Position numbers and translations under genes: made by a program. From Legionellaceae bacterium UBA2794 (GTDB lineage: Bacteria > Pseudomonadota > Gammaproteobacteria > Legionellales > Legionellaceae): a DNA stretch of 13,678 nucleotides. The notes below the pieces were generated by a model. The model was given only the letters and a program-made list of their open reading frames with translations, was not told the DNA's origin and searched no databases. Shown here piece by piece: positions 1 through 8,542 of the stretch; the stretch's first letter is position 1; the number at the start of each line of letters is the position of its first letter. The DNA lies in assembly GCA_002352055.1 (NCBI GenBank), contig DEHS01000041.1, positions 10,160 through 23,837 on the forward strand. The letters are read 5' to 3'.

Positions 1-626
1 GTTTTGGCTTGATTACGGCAACGCTGGTTACTAATAGGGGATGCAGCCAAGGGGTTTATAAAACACTGTTAATCTGGCCTTATGCTATAGCTCCTGCAGT
101 AGCAGCGATTTTATGGCGTTTTTTATGCCATCCTACGATTGGTTGGCTGACTCATTTTTTAAATGGAATGGGGTTTCATTTCGATTACATTAATAACGCA
201 AATCAGGCAATGCTTGTTGTTATTTTAACGGCTAGCTGGCAACAGTTCAGTTATAATTTTTTATTTTATTTTGCTGCATTAAAGGCAGTGCCTGCGACTT
301 TAATTGATGCCGCAATAATCGATGGAGCTACGCCCTGGCAACGATTCTGGCAAATTATAGTTCCCTTATTATCTCCAACTACGTTTTTCTTGTTAATCAT
401 GAATCTTATTTATGGTTTTTTTGATACCTTTGGCATCATTCAGGTGATGACTCATGGTGGACCAGGTAATAGTACTACCAATTTAATTTATAAAGTATAT
501 GAGGATGGGTTTGAAGGGATGGATTTAGGGAGTTCCTCAGCTCAATCGGTTTTGTTGATGATTATGGTTGTCGTGATTACTTTATTGCAATTTCGTTATC
601 TGGAAAAAAGGGTTCATTACGAATGA
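1..626 (+). CDS. ugpA: UgpA-type ABC transporter permease (5' partial)
   Basis: Inner-membrane permease subunit of an ABC importer, most like UgpA for sn-glycerol-3-phosphate or glycerophosphodiesters. The reading frame is open to the left edge (first full codon at position 3), so the N-terminal part, including the first membrane segments, lies outside the window. The TTG at 9 is not a credible start because the homologous sequence continues upstream of it. Visible are the WPYAIAPAVAAILWRF segment typical of UgpA and the cytoplasmic EAA loop (LIDAAIIDGATPWQRF), which docks on the ATPase. Next comes the FFDTFGIIQ stretch, and the protein ends in QFRYLEKRVHYE, matching the UgpA C-terminus. The stop overlaps the ugpE start (ATGA). 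Family assignment is firm; substrate is inferred from resemblance and from ugpE and ugpC downstream. Confidence 0.88.
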   Translation, partial: FGLITATLVTNRGCSQGVYKTLLIWPYAIAPAVAAILWRFLCHPTIGWLTHFLNGMGFHFDYINNANQAMLVVILTASWQQFSYNFLFYFAALKAVPATLIDAAIIDGATPWQRFWQIIVPLLSPTTFFLLIMNLIYGFFDTFGIIQVMTHGGPGNSTTNLIYKVYEDGFEGMDLGSSSAQSVLLMIMVVVITLLQFRYLEKRVHYE

Positions 627-1450
627 GATTATTGAATCGGGTGATCTCCCACGGCTTTTTGTTGTTTTTCGTTCTGTTGATGCTATTGCCTTTATACTTG
701 GCGATTGTGGCGGCAAGCAATGAAGGTGCTGTGATGATGCAATCCCAGTTGCCTTTAACTCCTGGAACTTCCTTTATAAAAAACATGAAAACGGTTTTAT
801 TTGATGGTTTGGCAGTAACTGGTGGCGAGCCCATTACGTTAATGCTGCTAAATAGCTTGTTAATGGCTTTAGGTATTTCCTTCGGAAAGATAATTCTTGC
901 ATTAGGCTCCGCATTTGCGCTGGTTTATTTTGATTTTCCTTATAAAAAAACCTGTTTTGCATTAATCTTTGCAACCATGATGCTCCCTGTGGAAGTTCGT
1001 ATTGTTCCGACTTTTCAAGTGGTCGCCTCATTTGGTTTATTAAATACCTTTTCAGGTCTGACTCTGCCCTTGCTTGCCTCTGCTACCGGTACTTTTTTAT
1101 TTCGTCAGTTTTTTAAAACCATACCCAAAGAATTGGTTGATGCTGCCAAACTTGATGGGGCGGGGCCGATTCGCTTTTTTTTCGATATGGTATTGCCTCT
1201 TTCCAAAACTCAAATTTCTGCTTTATTTGTCATTTTATTTGTATACGGTTGGAATCAATATTTGTGGCCTCTGGTAATTACTACAGAAACCCGCATGGCA
1301 ACTATTGTTATGGGTATAAAGTATTTGGCAGGCGTAGCTGATCAGGTTCCTCAATGGCATTACATTATGGCGGTAGCATTAATAGCCCTAATGCCGCCTT
1401 GCCTGGTCGTTCTTTTAATGCAACGCTGGTTTGAAAAAGGATTAAAATAG
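623..1450 (+). CDS. ugpE: UgpE-type ABC transporter permease
   Basis: Second permease subunit of the same importer, 275 residues, close to the roughly 280 usual for UgpE. It starts at an ATG sharing four bases with the ugpA stop, which suggests translational coupling. The sequence shows an N-terminal membrane segment (about residues 10-32), further hydrophobic segments near 72-103, 111-125, 140-160 and 198-220, and a last one near 246-266. The EAA loop (KELVDAAKLDGAGPIRFFF, about 169-187) is the contact site for the ATPase. The motif GWNQYLWPL (about 209-217) is characteristic of MalG/UgpE-type permeases. UgpE would pair with UgpA to form the translocation channel. Substrate specificity is inferred, since the binding protein that decides it is not in the window. 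Confidence 0.9.
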   Translation: MRLLNRVISHGFLLFFVLLMLLPLYLAIVAASNEGAVMMQSQLPLTPGTSFIKNMKTVLFDGLAVTGGEPITLMLLNSLLMALGISFGKIILALGSAFALVYFDFPYKKTCFALIFATMMLPVEVRIVPTFQVVASFGLLNTFSGLTLPLLASATGTFLFRQFFKTIPKELVDAAKLDGAGPIRFFFDMVLPLSKTQISALFVILFVYGWNQYLWPLVITTETRMATIVMGIKYLAGVADQVPQWHYIMAVALIALMPPCLVVLLMQRWFEKGLK

Positions 1451-1452
1451 TT

Positions 1453-2544
1453 ATGGCAACGGTTAATTTAATAGAAGTATCCAAGAAAGTTGGCCAGAGC
1501 ACCATTTTAGACTCCGTGAGTATCAGCATTCAAAAGGGTGAATTTATTGTTGTGGTAGGACCTTCTGGATGTGGTAAATCGACATTATTGCGTCTTATTG
1601 CTGGTTTGGATGACATCAGTTCTGGACAAATTTTAATTAATAATCAGTGTGTTAATAATATTCCAGCTGCTAAGCGGGATATGGCCATGGTTTTTCAAAA
1701 TTACGCGCTTTATCCGCATATGACTGTTTTTGAAAACATGGCTTATGGCTTAAAAATGCGCCGTTTCAATAAGAATGATATCAATAAAAGGGTCACCGAT
1801 GCGGCAAAACTGTTGCAATTAACTCCCTACCTTGAACGAAAACCTCAGGCGCTTTCTGGTGGACAAAAACAACGCGTAGCCATGGGACGTGCTATGGTGC
1901 GTTCGCCAGCGGTTTTTTTATTTGATGAACCACTTTCTAATCTGGATGCAAAATTACGCACTGAAATGCGGCATGAAATTAAAAGATTACATCATCAGTT
2001 TAATACTACCAGTCTGTATGTGACACACGATCAGACAGAAGCCATGACTATGGCAGAACGTGTATTGGTTCTTCATCAGGGAATTGTGGAGCAAATAGGT
2101 ACTCCTCAGGAGTTATATCAAAGACCGGCCACTTTATTTGTGGCATCTTTTACAGGACATTATCCCATTAATTTTATCAATGCCCGTTTCAATAAAACTT
2201 CAAACTCTATCGAAACCAATTTGGGAGTGGATTATTCGGCACCTCATTGGACTTGTTCAGTTGATGATGGTGCTGAACTAATTCTCGCAATCAGACCGGA
2301 GCATGTACTTATTGCGAATGATGGTAATTTACCTGGAATTAAGGTTAATATTGAATTTATAGACGATATGGGCGCTGATAAGCTCATTCAGGCTAAATAC
2401 AGTATCAATGAGGAACAGGTTAATATTCGAGTGTCTGCCGAAAAGGCCTTTCCACAAGAGCGTTTTAGTATAGAATTTCCTGAGACTAAATTACACGTTT
2501 TCGATAAGAAAACGGGTAAACGAATAGGAGAGTGGGGTGGCTAA
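1453..2544 (+). CDS. ugpC: UgpC-type ABC transporter ATPase
   Basis: Cytoplasmic ATPase that powers the Ugp importer, 363 residues, in the MalK/UgpC length range. It has Walker A (GPSGCGKST, 36-44), Q-loop Gln82, the signature LSGGQ (134-138), Walker B (FLFDEP, 155-160), the D-loop SNLD (162-165) and switch His192, so it should hydrolyse ATP. The C-terminal third (about 240-363) is the TOBE/regulatory extension of MalK-type subunits. In other bacteria this part can bind regulators, and in E. coli UgpC it takes part in phosphate feedback. The gene begins 2 nt after ugpE. A weak AAAGGA lies about 11 nt before the ATG, so coupling to ugpE is likely. Related ATPases of the CUT1 class serve several sugar importers, so the exact substrate stays inferred. 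Confidence 0.92.
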   Translation: MATVNLIEVSKKVGQSTILDSVSISIQKGEFIVVVGPSGCGKSTLLRLIAGLDDISSGQILINNQCVNNIPAAKRDMAMVFQNYALYPHMTVFENMAYGLKMRRFNKNDINKRVTDAAKLLQLTPYLERKPQALSGGQKQRVAMGRAMVRSPAVFLFDEPLSNLDAKLRTEMRHEIKRLHHQFNTTSLYVTHDQTEAMTMAERVLVLHQGIVEQIGTPQELYQRPATLFVASFTGHYPINFINARFNKTSNSIETNLGVDYSAPHWTCSVDDGAELILAIRPEHVLIANDGNLPGIKVNIEFIDDMGADKLIQAKYSINEEQVNIRVSAEKAFPQERFSIEFPETKLHVFDKKTGKRIGEWGG

Positions 2545-3412
2545 AGTAAAGAACAAAATAAAACCGGTTGATGCTCCTGTATACCGATACTGGGAAGCGT
2601 TTTATATGGCTTTTTATTCCAGGAATTTATATATCGATGTTGGAAAGCGTTGGAAAGGTTTGGGTTTGCTCTACCTTTTATTATTAATTGCGGTATTATC
2701 CATTCCATTTTCATTGCGATTAACTTCTGATTTTAATACCACTTTTAATGAGCAATTGATAAATCCCCTCATGCAATTGCCTACGGTATATGTTCAAAAA
2801 GGCCAGGTTTCATTCGATCACCCCATGCCATATCTCATTAAAAATAATAAAGATCAGGTGGTGTTAATTGTTGACACTACAGGTCAGGTTCAAACTATTG
2901 ATGCGAGATATCCCAATCTGAGTATTCTCATTACAAAAGACAGAATATATTACAAAATTCCGACACCCCAACTTTTTGGTATGGAAGAAAGTCCTCCTAA
3001 TCCGGGCGTTCCCATGTCCCAGATTTTTGGGAAGAATACTAATATGGTATTTAACGGGAAACAAATTTTAGAAGACAACACCATTACTGGATTAAAATTT
3101 GCTTCTCAATTATTAATCTATCCGGTGGTTATCGCCATATTATACTCCATGTTCGTCATTATCTTTTTGGTGTTTGGATTTTTAGGTCAGGTTTTTGCGC
3201 GTATCTTTTTTTCTTTTCAAATAAGTTTTAAGCAGTCCAGTCGATTGTTTATGGTATCGGTTACTCCCATGATGTACCTGTTAATGACTATTCTTACGTT
3301 AAATTTTATCTTCCCCGGATCCGGTATCATTTTACTGGGTTTGGCCGTTTGCTATTTTAGTTTTGCCATTTTTTCCTTAAGGCAGGACAGCAGACGGGTG
3401 ACCACTGTATGA
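2537..3412 (+). CDS. DUF1189 family membrane protein
   Basis: Membrane protein of 291 residues that resembles the DUF1189 family; its function is unknown. The start is a GTG at 2537, overlapping the end of ugpC by 8 bp, with AGGAG at about 2526-2530 as ribosome binding site. The layout is a short cytoplasmic N-terminus, a membrane segment at about 42-60, a polar domain of some 130 residues, and three hydrophobic segments at about 192-215, 240-258 and 263-280. The N-terminal motif EAFYMAFYSRNLYIDVGKRWKG fits the family. The polar domain (about 62-190) would be periplasmic if the N-terminus is inside. Tight overlap with ugpC and with the next gene places it in the ugp operon, so a role in envelope lipid or phosphodiester handling is possible, but this is inference only. 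Confidence 0.8.
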   Translation: MAKVKNKIKPVDAPVYRYWEAFYMAFYSRNLYIDVGKRWKGLGLLYLLLLIAVLSIPFSLRLTSDFNTTFNEQLINPLMQLPTVYVQKGQVSFDHPMPYLIKNNKDQVVLIVDTTGQVQTIDARYPNLSILITKDRIYYKIPTPQLFGMEESPPNPGVPMSQIFGKNTNMVFNGKQILEDNTITGLKFASQLLIYPVVIAILYSMFVIIFLVFGFLGQVFARIFFSFQISFKQSSRLFMVSVTPMMYLLMTILTLNFIFPGSGIILLGLAVCYFSFAIFSLRQDSRRVTTV

Positions 3413-4194
3413 AAGAATTAATCCATTTTGCTCATGGCAATGGATTTCCTGCTTTATGCTATAAGCAGATGCTTGATGATCTGAATGAACGATTTGATTA
3501 TTGCTACATCGATAGAATTGGTCATAACCCCCAATATCCAGTAGCGGAAAATTGGCATTATCTGGTTGATGAAGTGATTCATAGTATAAGGCAACAAGCC
3601 AATCAACCCGTGATAGGATTAGGGCATTCTTTAGGTGGGGTTCTGAGTTTGTTAGCTGCAATAGAAGCACCTGAATTATTTAAAGCAGTCATCATGCTCG
3701 ACTCACCACTTTTGGGCTCATTTAAATCGAAAATTGTAAAATTAGCTAAAACGGTAGGAATTATTGACCGCATTACTCCTGCTTTTAGAACCAAGGGGCG
3801 AAGAGTTCATTGGAGCGATCGTGATCAACTATTAGATTATTTAAAATCGAGAGATTTATTTAAGACATTCAGTGATGAATCTCTCGAGGATTACATTAAC
3901 TTTGGAATCGACCTCCGTGATGATGGATATCATTTACGATTTGATAGACATACCGAATATCAAATATATCGCACTATCCCCCATACACTTCCTTATTATG
4001 AGGGTAAATTAACAGTCCCAACCACGTTAATTTATGGAGATAAAAGCAGTGTAGTAACCACAATGGATGTACGTTATATGAGAAAGTACTTTAATATTAA
4101 AAGTTTTAAAATTAAAGGGACTCATTTATTTCCAATGGAAAATCCAGGCGCTGCAGCAGCCAAAATAATACAGGCAGTAGATGCTATAATTTAA
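3409..4194 (+). CDS. alpha/beta hydrolase (probable serine esterase/lipase)
   Basis: Alpha/beta-hydrolase-fold enzyme of 261 residues, probably cytoplasmic because no signal peptide is seen. The catalytic triad can be read directly: nucleophile Ser74 in GHSLG (72-76), Asp211 in LIYGD, and His239 in KGTH. The HGNG motif (9-12) near the N-terminus is the usual oxyanion-hole region. A lid-like insertion lies between about 105 and 195. Such proteins hydrolyse carboxylic esters, including acylglycerols and lysophospholipids, but the substrate cannot be read from the sequence. The ATG overlaps the DUF1189 stop (ATGA). It is the last gene of the ugp operon, the place held by the phosphodiesterase gene ugpQ in E. 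coli, although it is unrelated to UgpQ. A supply of glycerol phosphates from lipids is a reasonable guess, not shown. Confidence 0.85.
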   Translation: MKELIHFAHGNGFPALCYKQMLDDLNERFDYCYIDRIGHNPQYPVAENWHYLVDEVIHSIRQQANQPVIGLGHSLGGVLSLLAAIEAPELFKAVIMLDSPLLGSFKSKIVKLAKTVGIIDRITPAFRTKGRRVHWSDRDQLLDYLKSRDLFKTFSDESLEDYINFGIDLRDDGYHLRFDRHTEYQIYRTIPHTLPYYEGKLTVPTTLIYGDKSSVVTTMDVRYMRKYFNIKSFKIKGTHLFPMENPGAAAAKIIQAVDAII

Positions 4195-4227
4195 GCATAA
4201 GGCCAAGGCTTTAAGGCGAATTAATAC

Positions 4228-4254
4228 TGCTATAAAAGTGTCACATGTTATAAA
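4228..4254 (+). promoter_or_regulatory. candidate fadE promoter, two extended -10 boxes
   Basis: Two copies of the extended -10 pattern TGNTATAAA stand 18 bp apart, at 4228-4236 and 4246-4254. Neither has a convincing -35 hexamer, which extended -10 promoters can do without. The second would give a leader of roughly 30 nt before the GTG of fadE. This is pattern reading only; the surrounding DNA is A+T-rich and chance matches are possible. Confidence 0.35.
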
Positions 4255-4290
4255 TTTTTATTAATGTACTAGCCAAAAAAGGAGAATGCT

Positions 4291-6768
4291 GTGCTACACG
4301 TAATTTTAATACTCGCGACACTTGGGGTAGCAGGAGTTTTATTAACCCGACAAGCATCCATTTCAGTATGGGCCATCAGTTTTGCATTATTTATCGGATT
4401 GGTGATGCGCTTTGGTTCTCCGAGCTGGTTCCTCCTTTCAACTCTGTTTACTGTTGAGATGATTTTAATTTTGGGTTCAATCACACCCTTAAGAAGAGAG
4501 TTGTTATCAAAACACCTCTTTAAAATAGTAAGTAAAGCCATGCCCGCTATGTCCTCTACCGAGAGAGATGCATTGGAAGCAGGGACTGTCAGTTGGGAGG
4601 GAGATATATTAAGTGGAAGCCCCGATTTTGCGGTACTGATTAACGCCCCTACTGTATCTTTGAGTGCAGAAGAAAAAGCCTTTATGGAAGGCCCCGTTAA
4701 TCTTCTTTGTGCGATGTTGGATGACTGGGATATTACGCACAATCGCACGGATTTATCTCCGGAGATATGGCAATTCATCAAGGATAATAAATTCCTGGGA
4801 ATGATTATTCCCAAACAATACGGTGGTCTTGAATTTTCAGCGACCGCTCAAATGTCAATTCTTGTTAAAATCTATGGTCGTTCCATTACTGCCGCCACTA
4901 CAATTTCAGTACCTAACTCATTAGGCCCTGGTGAACTGTTACTTAAATATGGTACCGAAGAGCAAAAAAATCATTACCTGCCCAGGCTTGCAGACGGTCG
5001 CGAAATTCCCTGTTTTGCGCTTACTGGACCTAATGCGGGCTCAGATGCAGCCTCTATTCCAGATACGGGAATCGTATGTCGCCAACAGTTCAACGGTGCT
5101 GAGGTACTGGGCATTCGTTTAAATTGGGATAAACGGTACATTACTTTGTGCCCGGTAGCTACAGTTATTGGTTTAGCTTTCAGACTTTTTGATCCGGATA
5201 ATTTGCTGGGTAGGGGAGAAGACGTTGGAATCACCTGCGCCTTAATTCCAGCAGATACACGTGGTGTCACGACGGGTCGTCGCCATTTTCCTCTCAATAC
5301 AGGATTTTTAAATGGTCCTACGCAAGGTAAAGATGTATTCATCCCCATGGATTATCTAATTGGTGGCGCCGCTATGGCAGGGCAGGGGTGGCATATGTTA
5401 ATGGAATGTTTAAGTGCAGGTCGCGCTATTTCCTTACCCTCAAGTGCCAGTGGAGGTGCCCAGCTTGCATCCTTGGTAACAGGCGCTTATGCACGAATTA
5501 GAAAACAGTTTAATCAGCCAATTGGTAAGTTTGAAGGAATTGAAGAGCCCTTGGCACGAATTGGCGCATATACTTATATTATTGATTCGTCACTGACCAT
5601 GGCTGCTGCGGCTATTGACCATGGTGCAAAACCCTCAGTTGTTGGCGCAATCTTGAAGTATCATACCACTGAATTAGCACGAAAAATTATTTGCGATGCG
5701 ATGGACGTGCACGGTGGTAAAGGGATTTGTCTTGGTCCTAATAATTATTTAGGACGTGGATATGAAGCGTCACCTATCGCCATTACTGTCGAAGGAGCCA
5801 ATATTTTAACTCGGAGTTTAATCATTTTTGGGCAGGGCGCTATCAGATGTCATCCTTATGTTTTTCAGGAGTTGGAAAGCATTCGGCATAATGACTTGAT
5901 TGGGTTTGGTAAAGCATTCTTTGCTCATGCTGGATTTATTTTTGCTAATTTTACTAAGTCTTTAATTTTTGGCTGGACCGATGCTTATTTGAGCAATGCT
6001 CCTGCGAGCAAAGCCAAGAGGTATTATCAGCTTATCAATAAATACAGTACTAACCTCGCTTTTCTTGCTGATTTTTCTATGGCTATCATGGGTGGAGAAC
6101 TAAAACGTAAAGAAAAAATTTCTGCTCGATTAGGCGATATGCTTAGTAATTTATATATGGCTTCAGCTGTTCTAAAACGTTTCCATGACGACGGAGAACC
6201 TGAGGCAGATTTGCCTTTAGTCGAGTGGAGCTGTCAGTATTTAATGCATGGCTGCGAAGAAGCAATGCAAGGGGTAATTACCAATTTCCCTGCACTTTGG
6301 GCCAGGGTACTTTTGGGTCTTATATTAAACCCGTTAGGAAGACACAGAAACAAACCGGATGATGAATTGGGGCATCAATTAGCACGAATATTAATTGAGC
6401 CCAATGAATCTCGTTCTCGCTTGACTCGTCTGGTTTACACCACAGCAAGCGCTAATTGTCCCGTTGGTAGATTGGAGGCAGCATTTCATCAAATATGTGC
6501 TGTAGAAGATCTGGAGCGTACGGTGATGAGAGGAGTAAAGGATAAGGTTCTGCAATCTCTCACATTTCGTGAGCAAATTGAAGAAGCATTATCTGTTGGT
6601 ATTATCACCGAAGCACAAGCTAAGCTGCTTCATGATGCTGAATCAGCCCGTCAGGATGTAATCAGAGTAGATGATTTTGCTGATGATGACTTACGTCGCA
6701 TAGTAGAGACTGGCCATAAATCGACAAAAAAAATGTCTGCAAATGATATGGAAACCGAAATTGTATAG
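4291..6768 (+). CDS. fadE: acyl-CoA dehydrogenase FadE
   Basis: FAD-dependent acyl-CoA dehydrogenase, first step of fatty acid beta-oxidation (acyl-CoA to trans-2-enoyl-CoA). At 825 residues it belongs to the long FadE type (E. coli FadE is 814), not the roughly 380-residue soluble type. The start is a GTG at 4291, with AAAAAAGGAG ending about 6 nt before it. Hydrophobic segments at about 1-19 and 24-65 suggest membrane attachment. The dehydrogenase core spans about 130-520: FALTGPNAGSDAAS (242-255) is the flavin-binding motif, and Glu501 in ITVEGANILTR is the expected catalytic base. The C-terminal 280 residues or so form the DUF1974 extension of this family. It stands alone between the ugp operon and a convergent gene. 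Its neighbour, the putative lipase, could release fatty acids, but that link is speculative. Confidence 0.95.
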   Translation: MLHVILILATLGVAGVLLTRQASISVWAISFALFIGLVMRFGSPSWFLLSTLFTVEMILILGSITPLRRELLSKHLFKIVSKAMPAMSSTERDALEAGTVSWEGDILSGSPDFAVLINAPTVSLSAEEKAFMEGPVNLLCAMLDDWDITHNRTDLSPEIWQFIKDNKFLGMIIPKQYGGLEFSATAQMSILVKIYGRSITAATTISVPNSLGPGELLLKYGTEEQKNHYLPRLADGREIPCFALTGPNAGSDAASIPDTGIVCRQQFNGAEVLGIRLNWDKRYITLCPVATVIGLAFRLFDPDNLLGRGEDVGITCALIPADTRGVTTGRRHFPLNTGFLNGPTQGKDVFIPMDYLIGGAAMAGQGWHMLMECLSAGRAISLPSSASGGAQLASLVTGAYARIRKQFNQPIGKFEGIEEPLARIGAYTYIIDSSLTMAAAAIDHGAKPSVVGAILKYHTTELARKIICDAMDVHGGKGICLGPNNYLGRGYEASPIAITVEGANILTRSLIIFGQGAIRCHPYVFQELESIRHNDLIGFGKAFFAHAGFIFANFTKSLIFGWTDAYLSNAPASKAKRYYQLINKYSTNLAFLADFSMAIMGGELKRKEKISARLGDMLSNLYMASAVLKRFHDDGEPEADLPLVEWSCQYLMHGCEEAMQGVITNFPALWARVLLGLILNPLGRHRNKPDDELGHQLARILIEPNESRSRLTRLVYTTASANCPVGRLEAAFHQICAVEDLERTVMRGVKDKVLQSLTFREQIEEALSVGIITEAQAKLLHDAESARQDVIRVDDFADDDLRRIVETGHKSTKKMSANDMETEIV

Positions 6769-6782
6769 TTCTATATGTTGCC

Positions 6783-6811
6783 AAAAGGTCGATGATATTA
6801 GTCGGCCTTTT
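6783..6811. terminator. bidirectional terminator shared by fadE and the TerC-family gene
   Basis: A 10-bp stem, AAAAGGTCGA (6783-6792) with TCGGCCTTTT (6802-6811), encloses a 9-nt loop. All pairs are Watson-Crick except one T-G wobble in the + strand transcript. A-runs on one arm and T-runs on the other give a U-tract in either direction, as expected between convergent genes. The stop codon of the minus-strand gene (6798-6800) sits in the loop. Confidence 0.75.
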
Positions 6812-8345
6812 CATTTGCTATTTTTGTTATGATTACTGTTGCTATTCTTCTGTCTATTATCTCTTTTACCTCAAATGAATACCCATCCAATTCAATCGTA
6901 TCTCCTGGCCCTGGAAATTTATTAAAACGTGCTAAAAGGAAACCAGCAAGGGATGTGTATTCGTTATTATCAATTGAAAAATCAATATGTATCGTTTGCT
7001 CAAGGTGATATAAATCAACGGATCCATCTACAGTCCATGTGTTTTCACCAGTAAGTTGAATATCGAGTTGCTCATCTTCATCAGGGAATTCACCAGCAAT
7101 TGCTTCCAGAATGTCAATTGGAGTAAGTACACCTTTCACCGTCCCATACTCATCTACAATGATTAACAGACGGCCAGACGAGCGCTTAAGCATTTCCATC
7201 GCTTTGATTACTCCCCAGGATTCATCTAGCACCACTGGCACTTTTAAACAGTATTCTTCATTAATAGTTCCTTTTACAAGGATATTTGCAATTAAATCCT
7301 TTGCTCGTGCAATACCAATGAAGTTATCCAGATTATCGCGACATACTAATAAAAAGCTATGGGGGGTTTCTAATATCTGTTGTTGAAGAGTCTCTATCGG
7401 GTCATTTAAATCAATCCACGAAATATCGGATCGTACTGTCATAATAGATCGAATGGTCCGTTCGCCCAAGGTTAAAGCACCTCGAACAATAAACCGCTCT
7501 TCCTCTGCAAATCTGGGTTGTTTATTTGACGTGGGTGTTTCTTCTTCATCCTCCTCATGTTGTAGCCTCGCTCCTCCCAGCATATTGAGAACCGCAGCTG
7601 CAGTCCGTTCCCGGAAGCTAATAAGAGATTCATGTTTTTGAAGATTTCGATAGGCCATCTGATTGAAGAATTCGATGAGTGTAGAAAATCCAATCGCTGC
7701 GTACAAATAACCCTTGGGAATTTTAAATCCAAATCCTTCCGCCACAAGACTAAAACCAATCATTAATAAAAAGCTTAAACAAAGTACAACTACAGTTTGA
7801 TGAGCATTTACAAAGCGGGTCAAAGGTTTAGAGGCAAGAATCATGACTCCAATAGAGATAATGACAGCCACCATCATTACAGCAAGTTCATTAACCATCC
7901 CTACAGCGGTAATAACTGAATCTAATGAAAATACTGCGTCGAGAATGACAATTTGAGTGAGGACAAGGCCAAAACTTGCATATACTTTTTTGCCTTTTTC
8001 GACTGGAGAGACTCCTTCCAGTCGTTCGTGCAGTTCAACAGTTGCTTTAAAAAGTAAAAATAGTCCTCCAAGGAGTAATATTAAATCGCGACCAGAAAAT
8101 GATAAAGAACCTATAGAGAACAGGGGTCTGGTAAGGGTGACAATCCAGAAAATTAAGGACAATAAGATAAGCCGCATCACCATGGCCAAAGACAGACCAA
8201 TAATTCGAGCTTTGTTTCTTTGAGCAGGTGGTAATTTATCGGTTAAAATGGCGATGAATATTAAGTTGTCTATTCCTAAAACTATTTCAAGCGTTACTAA
8301 AGTTAATAAACCAATCCAAATTGTGGGATCAAATAGCCATTCCAT
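6798..8345 (-). CDS. TerC-CBS-CorC/HlyC inner membrane protein (YoaE/YegH type)
   Basis: Inner-membrane protein of 515 residues with three domains. Residues 1 to about 235 form a TerC-family membrane domain. It has the acidic signatures LEIVLGIDNLIF (Glu20, Asp26) and DAVFSLDSVITA (Asp136, Asp142), buried in hydrophobic segments and suited to binding a metal ion. Two CBS motifs follow at about 300-420, and a CorC/HlyC transporter-associated domain at about 425-510. This architecture and length match E. coli YoaE and YegH. TerC relatives such as Alx export manganese, so metal efflux is the likely role, with CBS domains sensing nucleotides; neither is shown here. An acidic linker (HEEDEEE, 263-269) separates the membrane and CBS parts. 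AAAGGA lies about 7 nt before the ATG. The gene converges on fadE and is divergent from the RecX-like gene. Confidence 0.9.
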   Translation of the reverse strand: MEWLFDPTIWIGLLTLVTLEIVLGIDNLIFIAILTDKLPPAQRNKARIIGLSLAMVMRLILLSLIFWIVTLTRPLFSIGSLSFSGRDLILLLGGLFLLFKATVELHERLEGVSPVEKGKKVYASFGLVLTQIVILDAVFSLDSVITAVGMVNELAVMMVAVIISIGVMILASKPLTRFVNAHQTVVVLCLSFLLMIGFSLVAEGFGFKIPKGYLYAAIGFSTLIEFFNQMAYRNLQKHESLISFRERTAAAVLNMLGGARLQHEEDEEETPTSNKQPRFAEEERFIVRGALTLGERTIRSIMTVRSDISWIDLNDPIETLQQQILETPHSFLLVCRDNLDNFIGIARAKDLIANILVKGTINEEYCLKVPVVLDESWGVIKAMEMLKRSSGRLLIIVDEYGTVKGVLTPIDILEAIAGEFPDEDEQLDIQLTGENTWTVDGSVDLYHLEQTIHIDFSIDNNEYTSLAGFLLARFNKFPGPGDTIELDGYSFEVKEIIDRRIATVIITKIANEKAD

Positions 8346-8378
8346 TTATATTCCTTTTATTTGCTATTTTTGGCAATC

Positions 8379-8397
8379 ATTATATCTGACTATTATA
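8379..8397 (-). promoter_or_regulatory. candidate promoter of the TerC-family gene, duplicated -10 box
   Basis: Read on the minus strand, the perfect -10 hexamer TATAAT occurs twice, at 8397-8392 and 8384-8379, each as part of GATATAAT. No good -35 box stands at the right distance from either. Start sites would fall about 27-40 nt upstream of the ATG at 8345, leaving a leader too short for a riboswitch. Confidence 0.45.
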
Positions 8398-8542
8398 TCA
8401 GGTCTTTTTTTAAAAACGGTCTATTCTTATAGGTAAATTTTTAACTTCGTTGACACTTTAAAATTGATCAAGCCATCATTAGATTGATAAGACTGTTATG
8501 TCAACTTAGTTGTGCCATGCTAATTTTTTTTAATGAAAATAT

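Noticed and set aside
9..11. TTG as the start of the first permease gene.
   Set aside because: The UgpA-like sequence continues upstream in frame to the window edge and the protein would lack its first membrane segments, so the gene is simply cut.
4195..4225. A terminator after the hydrolase gene in the AAGGC-rich stretch.
   Set aside because: AAGGC recurs as a direct repeat, not an inverted one, so no stable hairpin forms; read-through into fadE cannot be excluded.
4269..4814. A 181-codon frame antisense to fadE.
   Set aside because: It lies wholly opposite the fadE upstream region and coding sequence, shows no domain or sensible composition, and fadE is certain. Other antisense frames, such as 4974-5348 and 7472-7759, were dropped for the same reason.
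7453..8223. Plus-strand frames opposite the TerC-family gene.
   Set aside because: Low-complexity, serine- and arginine-rich shadows of a well-supported minus-strand gene.
8346..8400. A yybP-ykoY manganese riboswitch before the TerC-family gene, as found before some TerC genes.
   Set aside because: The likely leader is only about 27-40 nt and none of the riboswitch's conserved helices can be seen.
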